Positions 1 through 8,152 of a stretch of DNA of 45,840 nucleotides are shown piece after piece. Under the pieces are notes generated by a model. That model ran no database searches. It worked only from the letters and a program-made list of their open reading frames with translations, and was not told the origin of the DNA. Within the stretch, counting starts at the first letter, position 1. Every line of letters starts with the position of its first letter. The position numbers and the translations under genes were made by a program. Where the stretch lies: contig DHFW01000048.1 of the NCBI GenBank assembly GCA_002402465.1, positions 1-45,840 on the forward strand. The letters run 5' to 3'. This DNA comes from Bacteroidales bacterium UBA4814. GTDB lineage: Bacteria > Bacteroidota > Bacteroidia > Bacteroidales > UBA7960.

Positions 1-2
1 TC

Positions 3-989
3 CCGGTGATCGACGTGCGCTCACCCTCAGAGTATGCCCAGGCACATATTCCCGGGGCTGTTAATCTGCCGCTGTTCGATAACGAAGAGCGACGTGTAGT
101 AGGGACGCTTTACAAAAAATCAGGACGTGAAGCGGCCATTATGGAAGGCCTGGATTTTGCCGGTAAAAAGTTGAAAAAGGTTGTAAAGCAAGCCCGAAAA
201 ATGGCACCGGGCCGCAAGGTATTGCTGCATTGCTGGCGCGGTGGCATGCGTTCCGAGAGCATGGCATGGCTGCTCAACCTGGCAGGATTTGAAGTTTTCT
301 TGCTCAAAGGGGGCTATAAAGCCTATCGCCGCCACGTAATTGACCTTTGGGAAAAGCCCGCCAGCATTATGATCCTTTCGGGAAAAACAGGGACGGGCAA
401 AACAGAGATTCTGTGGGAAATGCAAAAGGCAGGACAGCAAATCCTCGACCTGGAAAAAATTGCCCATCACAAGGGATCAGCCTTTGGGGCCATTGGCGAA
501 AGCCCCCAACCCACCAACGAACAATTTGAAAACGAGCTTGGCGACGCCTGGATGAAGCTCGATCACACCAAACCCATTTGGCTTGAAGATGAGAGCCCCT
601 CCATTGGATCCATCTTTATCCCGGTAAAGCTTTACCAGCAAATGAACCTGGCTAAGGTGGCGAGGCTCGAAATGTCGAAACCCCTTCGCGTTAAGCGCCT
701 GATAAAGGATTATGCCAGTTACCCCAAGGAGCTGCTCATTGGCTCCATTAAGAAAATCGAAAAGAGACTTGGCGGCTTGCAGGCCAAAAAAGCCATTCAG
801 GCCATCGAACAGGATGAATTCGGAACAGCCATTGACATTGTGCTCGATTATTACGACAAAGCTTACACCTACGACTTGGGAAAAAGGAAGCCCGAACAAT
901 TTTTGCACCTGGAAACAGATACGGATGATGCGGCCGAAAATGCCAAACTGGTATTGGAATTTATACACGCAAATGAAATCAAACAGTAA
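3..989 (+). CDS. mnmH: tRNA 2-selenouridine synthase MnmH/SelU, 5' end outside the window
   Basis: This enzyme exchanges sulfur for selenium (from selenophosphate) at the wobble uridine of tRNAs, giving 2-selenouridine. The frame is open to the left edge and enters in the middle of the rhodanese domain at PVIDVRSPSEYAQAHIPGA, so the true start lies upstream and only a few residues are missing. The rhodanese catalytic Cys is in LLHCWRGGMRS (residue 76 of the visible part). A P-loop, GKTGTGKT, follows at visible residues 126-133 and begins the ATPase-like half typical of this family. The stop TAA shares one base with the ATG of the next gene, so the two are translationally coupled. That partner supplies selenophosphate, which fits the assignment. 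The family is about 350-370 aa, in line with the roughly 328 residues seen. Confidence 0.93.
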   Translation, partial: PVIDVRSPSEYAQAHIPGAVNLPLFDNEERRVVGTLYKKSGREAAIMEGLDFAGKKLKKVVKQARKMAPGRKVLLHCWRGGMRSESMAWLLNLAGFEVFLLKGGYKAYRRHVIDLWEKPASIMILSGKTGTGKTEILWEMQKAGQQILDLEKIAHHKGSAFGAIGESPQPTNEQFENELGDAWMKLDHTKPIWLEDESPSIGSIFIPVKLYQQMNLAKVARLEMSKPLRVKRLIKDYASYPKELLIGSIKKIEKRLGGLQAKKAIQAIEQDEFGTAIDIVLDYYDKAYTYDLGKRKPEQFLHLETDTDDAAENAKLVLEFIHANEIKQ

Positions 990-3199
990 TGGCAAACGAT
1001 AAACCCATATATCTCGATTACAACGCCACTACACCCATTGACCCTGAAGTGGCACAGGCCATGCAGCCATACCTTGCACAATATTTTGGCAATCCGAGCA
1101 GCGTGCATCAATATGGCGTGGAAACCAAAAAAGCGGTAGAAGTGGCCCGTCAGCAGTTAGCTATCTTGCTCAACTGCCAGCCCGACGAGATCATTTTTAC
1201 CAGCGGTGGCACCGAAGCCAACAACTACGCCATAAAAGGCGCTGCCTATCAGCATCGCGACAAGGGCAATCATATCATTACCACTTCCGTGGAACATCCG
1301 GCCGTGACTGAAGTTTGCCAGTTTCTGCAGACCCAGGGTTTTCAGGTTACCTATGTTCCGACAGATGAATTTGGATTGGTGGATACAGCTGACATTGAAA
1401 AAGCCATAACACCCGGAACCATTCTCATCAGCGTGATGCATGCCAACAATGAGGTGGGCACCATTCAACCCATTGAAGAAATTGGCCGCATTGCCCGCAA
1501 TCATAGCATTTTGTTTCATTGCGATGCGGCGCAGTCTGTGGGAAAGATTGAAACCGATATGCAAAAAATGGGTGTGGACCTGCTGTCGGTGGCCGGACAT
1601 AAGTTCTATGCACCAAAGGGCATTGGCGCCCTTTACATCAGGCGGGGCGTAAAGCTGCAAAAACTTATCCATGGGGCTTCGCACGAGCAGAACCTGCGTG
1701 CAGGCACCGAAAATGTGCTGGAGATCGTGGGCCTGGGCAAAGCCGCTGAAATTGCACGGCGCGACTTCGCGATCAACACCCGCCAAATGCGCCTGACGCG
1801 CGACCTGCTTTTCGAGCGCCTGAAAGAGGCACTTCCGCAAATCAAACTGAACGGTCACACCGAGTTCCGGCTGCCCAACACCCTTAGCATTGGTTTCCCA
1901 AACATGGAAGCCAACACCCTGCTCGATGAGCTGCAAGGGATTGCCGCCTCGGCCGGCGCCGCCTGCCATGCCGACCAGGTGGATGTATCCGCGGTGCTTA
2001 CTGCCATGAAAGTGCCCATTCAGTATGCCATGGGTACCATTCGCTTTTCAACGGGAAAAAACACTACAGCGGAACAGGTTGAAGGAGCCGCCCGGATGGT
2101 GGCTGAAGCCGTAAAAAAAATGAGCCCCGGAGAAGTCGAATTTGAGCCTGCCATGATTCAGGAAGGCCCGGTGCGCCTCACCCAGTTTACCCATGGTTTG
2201 GGCTGCGCCTGCAAGATCAGGCCCCAGTACCTCGAAAAAGTGCTGCAGGATATGCCTGCAGTTTTCGATAAAAATGTGCTGGTGGGAGCCTCCACTTCCG
2301 ACGATGCCGCGGTTTACAAGATCAGCAACGAAGTGGCCATTGTGCAAACCGTCGATTTTTTCACGCCTATTGTTGACGACCCTTATGCCTTTGGCGCCAT
2401 TGCCGCGGCCAACGCCCTGAGCGACATCTACGCCATGGGCGCCAAACCGCTTTTCGCACTTAACATAGTTGGGTTCCCCAGCAACCGCCTGCCCATGCAG
2501 GTGCTGAAAGACATCCTGAAAGGCGCCTCGGACAAAGCTGCAGAGGCCGGTATTCCAATCCTTGGCGGACACACCGTGGAAGATACCGAGCCAAAGTTCG
2601 GCATGGTGGTTACGGGACAAGTGCATCCTGAAAAGGTGCTGGCCAACGCCGGTGCAAAACCTGGCGATGTGCTGATCCTGACCAAATCCATTGGCACCGG
2701 CATCATTTCCACGGCAGTGAAGCGGGGACTGGCTGATGAGAAAACTGCACGCACCGCACGTGAAGTAATGGCCACCCTCAATGCAGCCGCTGCCAGAACC
2801 ATGGAAGACTTTCAGATAAATGCCTGTACCGACGTTACCGGATTCGGGCTGCTCGGCCACCTGAAGGAAATGCTCGAAGCATCAGGGGTAAACGCCAGCA
2901 TTTTTGCAGACCAAGTGCCACTGATTCCGGGAACAAAAGAACTGGCCATGTCGGGCGCCATTCCCGGCGGCACCAAAAACAACCTGGAGTTCGTTTCAAA
3001 ACTGGTGGACTGGTCAGAAACCATTCCGGAAGTTATGAAACTGATCCTCTGCGATGCTCAGACCTCTGGTGGGTTGCTTATCTCCTTGCCCGAAGATCAG
3101 GCCGAATCCTTCTTAAAAAACCTGTCAGAAAACCAAGTCACAGGAAGTGTTATCGGCAAGATCACGGAAACAGGCGAAGGCAGAATCATAGTGGATTGA
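989..3199 (+). CDS. selD: Fused cysteine desulfurase (NifS-like) - selenide, water dikinase (SelD)
   Basis: A two-domain protein of 736 aa. Residues 1 to about 380 are a class V PLP-dependent cysteine desulfurase: the Schiff-base lysine is K205 in SVAGHKFYAPKG and the sulfur/selenium-accepting Cys is C326 in AGAACHADQ. Residues from about 385 to 736 are SelD, which makes selenophosphate from selenide and ATP. Its signature LTQFTHGLGCACKI contains C406, C408 and K409, the active site being a Cys version without selenocysteine. Glycine-rich nucleotide-binding segments such as ILGGHTVED, TDVTGFGLLGH and DAQTSGGLL follow. Fusion of the two steps could channel selenium from selenocysteine or cysteine persulfide straight into selenophosphate. 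The gene overlaps mnmH by one base (TAATG), so the operon's likely purpose is 2-selenouridine in tRNA. No selenocysteine machinery is visible in the window. Confidence 0.93.
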   Translation: MANDKPIYLDYNATTPIDPEVAQAMQPYLAQYFGNPSSVHQYGVETKKAVEVARQQLAILLNCQPDEIIFTSGGTEANNYAIKGAAYQHRDKGNHIITTSVEHPAVTEVCQFLQTQGFQVTYVPTDEFGLVDTADIEKAITPGTILISVMHANNEVGTIQPIEEIGRIARNHSILFHCDAAQSVGKIETDMQKMGVDLLSVAGHKFYAPKGIGALYIRRGVKLQKLIHGASHEQNLRAGTENVLEIVGLGKAAEIARRDFAINTRQMRLTRDLLFERLKEALPQIKLNGHTEFRLPNTLSIGFPNMEANTLLDELQGIAASAGAACHADQVDVSAVLTAMKVPIQYAMGTIRFSTGKNTTAEQVEGAARMVAEAVKKMSPGEVEFEPAMIQEGPVRLTQFTHGLGCACKIRPQYLEKVLQDMPAVFDKNVLVGASTSDDAAVYKISNEVAIVQTVDFFTPIVDDPYAFGAIAAANALSDIYAMGAKPLFALNIVGFPSNRLPMQVLKDILKGASDKAAEAGIPILGGHTVEDTEPKFGMVVTGQVHPEKVLANAGAKPGDVLILTKSIGTGIISTAVKRGLADEKTARTAREVMATLNAAAARTMEDFQINACTDVTGFGLLGHLKEMLEASGVNASIFADQVPLIPGTKELAMSGAIPGGTKNNLEFVSKLVDWSETIPEVMKLILCDAQTSGGLLISLPEDQAESFLKNLSENQVTGSVIGKITETGEGRIIVD

Positions 3200-3264
3200 T
3201 GAATTATGATTGATGATTGAATTTCTGAATTTCTGACTTCGGACTTCGGACTTCTGGCTTTTTC

Positions 3265-4302
3265 CTAGAGCAACTGGATCCCTGCCTCCAGGCACTGCGC
3301 AAACATCTCTTCGGGCCAGATGCCGGCCTGCACTTCGCCAATGTGGACTTTATGCAGCAAAAACATGCAGGTACGCGACTGTCCAATGCCGCCGCCCATG
3401 GTAAAGGGCAACTTCCCTTCGAGCAACGTGCGATGAAACAACAGGTCCTTTTTATGGTTTTCCTTACGGATATCGAGTTGTGTTAAAAGCGTAGCCTGAT
3501 CGACCCGAATGCCCATGGATGATACCTCAAAAGCTTGCTCCAGCTCAGGATGCCAGAAAATGATATCGCCGTTTAAACCCCGGTAACCCGGCGTGGTTTC
3601 AGTGGTCCAGTCGTCGTAGTCGGCCGCCCGGCCATCGTGTATGGTGCCATCGGCCAGCGCCCCTCCCACCCCGATAATAAACACTGCGCCATGTTCTTTC
3701 GCAATGCGGTCTTCGCGCTCTTTGGGCGTCAAATCCGGGAAACGCTGCCTTAGCTCCTCGGCGTGAATAAAGGTGATGAAGTCGGGAAGGCGTTTTTTCA
3801 GCACGGGGAATTCTTTAGAAATATGCTCTTCTGTCCTTTTGAAAACCCTAAAAATCCGCTTTACGGTACGCTTCAGGTACTCCAGGTTGCGGTCAGATGG
3901 TTTTATTGTAACCTCCCAGTCCCACTGATCCACATATACCGAATGCAGGTTGGTCAGCTCTTCATCGGGCCTCAGGGCGTTCATGTCAGTATAAATGCCT
4001 CTTCCGGGCTCCAGCCCGAGAGTCGCCAATTTCATGCGCTTCCATTTGGCCAGTGAGTGCACCACTTCGGCCCTTTTCTCCTGCATATCTCTGATGCCAA
4101 AAGAAACCGGACGTTCAACACCATTCAGGTCGTCGTTAATACCCGTGCCTGAAAGTACCATCACCGGGGCGGTGACCCGCTGCAGATAAAGTTCGTCGGC
4201 AATAGCCACTTCAAAATAATCCTTCAGCCGTTTAATGGCTTTTTCCGTGGTCAGCACATCAAGGGCTGGCCGGTAATCCGTTGGAAGTTTTAGTTTGCTC
4301 AT
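3265..4302 (-). CDS. asnA: Aspartate--ammonia ligase (asparagine synthetase A)
   Basis: Makes asparagine from aspartate, ammonia and ATP in the cytoplasm. The 345-aa protein has the class II aminoacyl-tRNA synthetase-like fold of AsnA. Recognisable segments are MVLSGTGINDDLNGVERPV near residue 50, YVDQWDWE in the middle and the C-terminal GGGIGQSRTCMFLLHKVHIGEV. Length matches the family (about 330-350). It converges with the selD fusion gene, with 65 bases between the stops, which hold only short degenerate direct repeats (GAATTTCT and GACTTCG units). The start is the ATG 24 bases downstream of an intrinsic terminator that forms part of an Asn-dependent attenuator (see separate entries), so expression is probably switched on when charged tRNA-Asn is scarce. 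Confidence 0.96.
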   Translation of the reverse strand: MSKLKLPTDYRPALDVLTTEKAIKRLKDYFEVAIADELYLQRVTAPVMVLSGTGINDDLNGVERPVSFGIRDMQEKRAEVVHSLAKWKRMKLATLGLEPGRGIYTDMNALRPDEELTNLHSVYVDQWDWEVTIKPSDRNLEYLKRTVKRIFRVFKRTEEHISKEFPVLKKRLPDFITFIHAEELRQRFPDLTPKEREDRIAKEHGAVFIIGVGGALADGTIHDGRAADYDDWTTETTPGYRGLNGDIIFWHPELEQAFEVSSMGIRVDQATLLTQLDIRKENHKKDLLFHRTLLEGKLPFTMGGGIGQSRTCMFLLHKVHIGEVQAGIWPEEMFAQCLEAGIQLL

Positions 4303-4325
4303 ATTACATTATTTTTAATTGATTC

Positions 4326-4357
4326 AAAAAAAAAGGCCTCCCGCATTGGAAGGCCTT
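4326..4357 (-). terminator. Attenuator terminator in the asnA leader
   Basis: On the minus strand a 10-bp stem AAGGCCTTCC / GGGAGGCCTT (one G-U pair) with loop AATGC is followed at once by a run of nine U. It lies inside the asnA leader, 24 bases before the ATG. The nine bases GCGGGAGGC of the 3' arm (plus-strand 4336-4344) also occur exactly in the leader peptide coding region (plus-strand 4397-4405). That upstream copy can pair with the 5' arm of the terminator and act as an antiterminator. Terminator plus competing copy plus Asn-rich peptide is the classical layout of ribosome-mediated attenuation. The structure is seen in the sequence; the regulation is inferred. Confidence 0.85.
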
Positions 4358-4386
4358 GAAAGTGGAATTATCTTTAAAAGAATACC

Positions 4387-4470
4387 CTAAACACAAGCCT
4401 CCCGCTCCAATCCATTATTCTGATTGAAGTGATTAAAGAGGTTATTGTTATTTTGGGCGAATAAAATCAT
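4387..4470 (-). CDS. Asn-rich leader peptide of asnA (attenuator)
   Basis: A 27-codon ORF upstream of asnA on the same strand. Its translation begins MILFAQNNNNLFNHFNQNNG and ends LEREACV; eight of 27 codons are Asn (positions 7-10, 13, 16, 18, 19). Asn is the product of the downstream gene. Codons 22-25 overlap the antiterminator copy GCGGGAGGC. A ribosome stalled at the first Asn cluster would leave that copy free to sequester the 5' arm of the terminator. A ribosome that reaches the stop would mask it and let the terminator form. The peptide itself is unlikely to have another role. It begins about 16 nt downstream of the predicted transcription start. Confidence 0.8.
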   Translation of the reverse strand: MILFAQNNNNLFNHFNQNNGLEREACV

Positions 4471-4492
4471 TAAGTCGGGTTTGTTTTCGGTG

Positions 4493-4522
4493 CAAACTTA
4501 ATCAAATATTTTAATTCGGCAA
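4493..4522 (-). promoter_or_regulatory. Predicted Bacteroidota-type promoter for the asnA leader
   Basis: On the minus strand a TTG (plus-strand 4520-4522) is followed after exactly 19 bases by TAAGTTTG (plus-strand 4493-4500). This matches the Bacteroidota -7 consensus TAnnTTTG and its usual -33 spacing. Transcription would start near 4486, just before the leader peptide ATG at 4470. Confidence 0.6.
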
Positions 4523-4567
4523 TTTTTGGTAAAAAAGCAGGAACCATTTCCTTAAAAAAAGGAAAGG

Positions 4568-4599
4568 TTTAGAGGTCAGGTTAAATATGCCTAACTTTA
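4568..4599 (+). promoter_or_regulatory. Possible promoter for the class V aminotransferase-like gene
   Basis: TTTA at 4568-4571 and TAACTTTA at 4592-4599 are 20 bases apart. This is close to the Bacteroidota -33/-7 arrangement, with the last base of the -7 box off consensus. It lies about 55 bases before the ATG at 4654. The intergenic region is shared with the divergent asnA leader. Confidence 0.35.
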
Positions 4600-4653
4600 T
4601 GCAGTATTATGGCATCTCAATCATTTCGGATTTTTTAATAATCATGTTCAAAG

Positions 4654-5835
4654 ATGAAACAAGCAGTCAATTGGGCCAAAACTCGCAAGGCCTTTGGGGT
4701 AACCCGCGAAAAGGCTTATTTTCAGAGCGCGGGAATGTCGCCCCTTCCCCGCAAGGTGTTGAAAACCATTTGCAAATCGTACGAAAAGATATACTTGCAC
4801 GGCGACGAATACTGGCCCCAGGACCTTGAGCAGGTTGGCGCTTTGCGCGAAATGCTGGGCAGACATATCAACACCGGCGGCCAGAATGTGCACTTTCTGA
4901 ACAATACATCCCTGGCTTTCTCTATGGTGGCGCTTTCGCTGAAAAAGGTGTTTGGCGAGGGTTTTAACCTGGTATCGTTGGAAGATGAATTCCCGGCCAC
5001 CAATGTGCCTTTCGAATACCAGGGCATCCAAATGAAGTATGTAAAGCCGGAAGAAGGCCGGTATTCTGTTGAACGCATTATGGAAGCAGTTGATGAGCAC
5101 ACCCGTGGCATTGTTTGCTCTTATGTTCAATATGGAACCGGCTACCGGCTCGACCTCGAAGCCCTTGGTAAGGCAGCCAAAGAAAAGGGATTGCTTTTTA
5201 TGGTGAATGCCACCCAGGGTTTCCCCATTTTTCCCATTGATGTGGAAGCCATGCAAATTGATGTGCTCACCGCTTCGCTGCACAAGTGGGGCTGCGCAGC
5301 CCATGTAGGCAGCTTGTTTTTTACTTCTCCCGCTTTTCGCGAACGCTTCCCCGCCCCCATTGCCGGCTGGCTGTCGGTGTTGCCCCCGCCCAACGATTTT
5401 ATTCCCACGGCCAAAGGCGAGCCCCTCCATATTTATGCCGATGCCAACCAGTACAACTTCGGGACCATCAACTTCCAGGGGTTGCTGGGCCTGAAGACCG
5501 CCTTTGAGTTTATGGAAGAAATTGGCTGGGAGAATATCCGGAAACGGGTATTGCAGCTAACAGACAGGGTAATTTCCAGGCTAATGCAAATCGAATGTGC
5601 AGAGATCATAAGCCCCCACTGTCAGTCCTTTGAGCAGTCGGGCATCATCAGCCTTAACCTGAGGGGATACAACAATGCCGATTGTGTGGCTTACCTGAAC
5701 CAACGTGGTATAGTCACTTGTGTAAGGCAACACAACATTCGTATTTCATGCAATTTTTTCAATAACAGAAAAGATGTGGATCGCCTGGCGGAGGGCATCC
5801 GGGAGTTTATTGCAGAAGCCAAAAAGGGCGAATAG
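4654..5835 (+). CDS. Class V aminotransferase-fold PLP-dependent enzyme, substrate unknown
   Basis: A 393-aa protein with the class V (NifS/kynureninase/isopenicillin epimerase-like) fold. It opens with YFQSAGMSPLP, where the family binds substrate near the N terminus, and has the PLP lysine at K211 in TASLHKWGC. The segment normally reading D-A-x-Q, whose Asp contacts the PLP ring nitrogen, is N185-A-T-Q188 here, so the Asp appears replaced by Asn. There is no desulfurase-type catalytic Cys loop, so it is probably not a cysteine desulfurase. The gene is alone between the asnA leader and an intergenic hairpin cluster, which gives no pathway clue. The family is sure; the reaction is not known. 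Confidence 0.8.
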   Translation: MKQAVNWAKTRKAFGVTREKAYFQSAGMSPLPRKVLKTICKSYEKIYLHGDEYWPQDLEQVGALREMLGRHINTGGQNVHFLNNTSLAFSMVALSLKKVFGEGFNLVSLEDEFPATNVPFEYQGIQMKYVKPEEGRYSVERIMEAVDEHTRGIVCSYVQYGTGYRLDLEALGKAAKEKGLLFMVNATQGFPIFPIDVEAMQIDVLTASLHKWGCAAHVGSLFFTSPAFRERFPAPIAGWLSVLPPPNDFIPTAKGEPLHIYADANQYNFGTINFQGLLGLKTAFEFMEEIGWENIRKRVLQLTDRVISRLMQIECAEIISPHCQSFEQSGIISLNLRGYNNADCVAYLNQRGIVTCVRQHNIRISCNFFNNRKDVDRLAEGIREFIAEAKKGE

Positions 5836-5937
5836 TTTACGTATCGCACCTGCAGGGCTTACAAATTTATGTTTGCCTTTGACACAGGTTTAGCACCCTG
5901 AGCTTTTACCCTTTACCTCTGTGGAGATAAATAATCT

Positions 5938-6206
5938 GGGCTTACAGCCCGGATTTTTCAATGGACCATTTAGCCCATGGCGTCGCTTCGCTTGCCATGG
6001 GCTAAAATAATCTGTCCCTTCGGGACGCTTTCGGCTTGAAAGGCCGGATTAACTCAACCCAATGGCAACGCCTTGGGTATTTAGTACAAGTAAACCATTT
6101 CGCCCTGAAAGGGCAAGTTAATTAATTCCGGTAAAGTTATTTAACCCACCCCCAGCCAAGGCTGTGGTTATTTAAAACGATAAATCCGTTGGTTAAAGCC
6201 AACGGG
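5938..6206. repeat. Cluster of short palindromes (REP-like intergenic hairpins)
   Basis: At least seven hairpins follow one another in the gap between 5836 and 6192 and into the end of the next gene. They are GGGCTTACAGCCC (5938-5950), a 12-bp perfect stem TTAGCCCATGGC/GCCATGGGCTAA (5970-6005), GTCCCTTCGGGAC (6014-6026), CGGC..GCCG (6032-6046), ACCCAATGGC/GCCTTGGGT (6057-6078), GCCCTGAAAGGGC (6102-6114), CAGCCAAGGCTG (6153-6164) and CCGTTGG/CCAACGG (6187-6206). No gene is seen here. Such mosaics of degenerate palindromes are common between Bacteroidota genes; they may act as bidirectional terminators or be relics of a mobile REP-type element. Confidence 0.75.
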
Positions 6207-7620
6207 AATTGGTAAAAATTTCGTCCGCCGCTTGCTGCACGATCTCCCAGGCCTTTTTCACATGCCGTTCTTCAGTAGTACGTGAACCCAGCGCAAGGCG
6301 TATGGTATATTTTCCCTTCAGGCTGGTGTGGGTCATAAATACATCGCCATTGGAATTGATCTTTTGCAGCAATTTCTGGTTCAATGGGGTCAGTTGTTCT
6401 TCATTCATTCCTCCTGGATTCAGGCGGAAACACACCAGACTTAACTGCACCGGGGCCATGATCTCGAAGCGCTTATCGGCCTTTAGCCAATCGGCAAACA
6501 AGGCGGCCAGCCTCACGTGCTCGCGCACCATGGCCTGTATGCCTTCTATGCCATAGCTGCGAATCACAAACCAGAGCTTCAGCGCGCGGAAGCGCCGCCC
6601 CAGCGGAATGCCCCAGTCGCGGTAATTCTTCACCTGCTGATCGGCTGCTGTTTTCAGGTATTCGGGATGGATCTCGAAGGTCTGTATCAGCATGCCCGGG
6701 TCCTGCACAAAATAGGCCGTGCAGTCGAAATTGGTGAGCATCCATTTGTGCGGGTTGAACACAAATGAGTCGGCAAGTTCGGTGCCTTTCATGAAGCCGC
6801 GAAGTTCGGGCACCACGGCGGCAGTTCCGGCGAAAGCCGCATCCACATGAAGCCATACATTGTACTTTTTACAAACGGTGGCAATGGCATCCACCGGGTC
6901 CATGGCCATGCTCGAGGTGCTGCCAATGGCAGCCACCACGCAGGCTGGCTGATATCCGGCTGCCAGGTCTTCTTTTATGGCCTGCTCCAGGGCTTCGGGT
7001 ATCATGGCAAAGGCTTCGTCGGTGGGGATAATGCGCAAATTCTCCTTACCATAGCCAGCGATCTTAACCCCTTTTTCGATGCTCGAATGTGCTTCGGTGC
7101 CGGCATAAACTCTTAGCTTTTTTTCAATGCCTTTCAGGTTCGATTGCAGCCCCGTGGCTTTTTCGCGGGCGGTAAGCAGGGCGGCCAGGGTTGCCGAAGA
7201 GGCCGAATCCTGAATTACTCCGGAAAAGTTTTCGGGAAGGCCGATCATCTGCCGAAGCCAGTCCATAACGCGCTCTTCGAGTTCAGCAGCTGCAGGCGAT
7301 GTTTGCCATATCATGCACTGGGCACCCAGTCCGGCGGTGAGCAGCTCGGCCAGCACCGACTCCGGACTGTTATTGGCCGGGAAGTAGGCCATCCAGCCGG
7401 GATGTTGCCAGTGCGTGATACCAGGCACGACCTGCTGCTGAAAATCGCGAAAAATGTCGCCCATGGGCTCGCCCTTAACAGGCGGAGAAACCGGAAACTG
7501 CTTAATTATTTCGCCGGGCTGAACGTTCGGTTTCACCGGGTACATTTCGATGTTTTCAAAATAATCGGCCAGCCAGTCAATAAATTCATGGCCGTATTTG
7601 CGGAAGTTTTCCGAGTCCAT
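6193..7620 (-). CDS. Pyridoxal-dependent group II decarboxylase (aromatic L-amino acid decarboxylase-like)
   Basis: A 475-aa group II PLP decarboxylase of the tyrosine/tryptophan/DOPA decarboxylase type, releasing CO2 from an aromatic amino acid to form an amine. The PLP lysine is K292 in FNPHKWMLTNFDC, and the Asp that holds the ring nitrogen is in WLHVDAAFAG about 40 residues before. The N-terminal substrate-site segment ITHWQHPGWMAYFPANNS is typical of AADC homologues. Length equals the family's (about 470-480). It is monocistronic, and its last codons run into the hairpin cluster. The exact substrate (Trp, Tyr, Phe) cannot be told from sequence alone. Confidence 0.88.
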   Translation of the reverse strand: MDSENFRKYGHEFIDWLADYFENIEMYPVKPNVQPGEIIKQFPVSPPVKGEPMGDIFRDFQQQVVPGITHWQHPGWMAYFPANNSPESVLAELLTAGLGAQCMIWQTSPAAAELEERVMDWLRQMIGLPENFSGVIQDSASSATLAALLTAREKATGLQSNLKGIEKKLRVYAGTEAHSSIEKGVKIAGYGKENLRIIPTDEAFAMIPEALEQAIKEDLAAGYQPACVVAAIGSTSSMAMDPVDAIATVCKKYNVWLHVDAAFAGTAAVVPELRGFMKGTELADSFVFNPHKWMLTNFDCTAYFVQDPGMLIQTFEIHPEYLKTAADQQVKNYRDWGIPLGRRFRALKLWFVIRSYGIEGIQAMVREHVRLAALFADWLKADKRFEIMAPVQLSLVCFRLNPGGMNEEQLTPLNQKLLQKINSNGDVFMTHTSLKGKYTIRLALGSRTTEERHVKKAWEIVQQAADEIFTNSRWL

Positions 7621-7786
7621 ATTTTGGGAGATTAATTACAATTATTCCAAAATTAGGCTTTTTCAGGCAAATGACCATTGGGTAGGAAAAGCGTATAATC
7701 TTTGGCTGTATTTCAGATTCTAAAGCATGAAGAAAAGAATTTATTAAAGACCAAACAAAAATTCGTTGGGTTTCTCAACCGATGTT

Positions 7787-8152
7787 TTATGCAGTTCTTA
7801 ATATCTTCTCCATCTTCCGGCCTTTGGCCAGTTCGTCTACTAACTTGTCGAGATACCTAACCTGTTTGGTCAAAGGGCTTTCAATTTCTTCAATCCGGTA
7901 GCCACAAATTACGCCGGTTATCAGTTGAGCGTTTGGGTTCAGTTTTGCATTCTGGAAAAAAGATTCAAAAGTTGCTTTCTGCTCGATCAATTCTTCCAGC
8001 TTCTTTTGGTCAAAACCGGTAAGCCATTCAATAACCTGGTGCAACTCTTCCTTTGTACGGCCTTTACTCTCAACTTTTGTGATGTAGTGCGGATATACTG
8101 ATGCAAAAGTCATTTTTGCCATTCGTTCATCGTGCTCTGGTGTTGTTTTCAT
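7787..8152 (-). CDS. DUF2200 family protein
   Basis: A 121-aa soluble protein that fits the DUF2200 family along its whole length. It has the early MTFASVYPHYITKVESKGRT segment, the VIEWLTGF motif, LITGVICGYRIEEIE and the terminal LDKLVDELAKGRKMEKIL. The function of the family is unknown. No signal peptide or membrane segment is visible. It stands alone: 166 bases before the decarboxylase gene and 359 bases after the next gene on the same strand. Confidence 0.85.
   Translation of the reverse strand: MKTTPEHDERMAKMTFASVYPHYITKVESKGRTKEELHQVIEWLTGFDQKKLEELIEQKATFESFFQNAKLNPNAQLITGVICGYRIEEIESPLTKQVRYLDKLVDELAKGRKMEKILRTA

Noticed and set aside
2201..2215. Possible selenocysteine codon in SelD
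   Set aside because: The active-site codons read TGC-GCC-TGC; it is a Cys form without in-frame TGA.
1157..2860. Long antisense ORFs (270 codons each) opposite the desulfurase-SelD gene
   Set aside because: Shadow frames of a GC-richer gene; their sequences are low-complexity and match no family.
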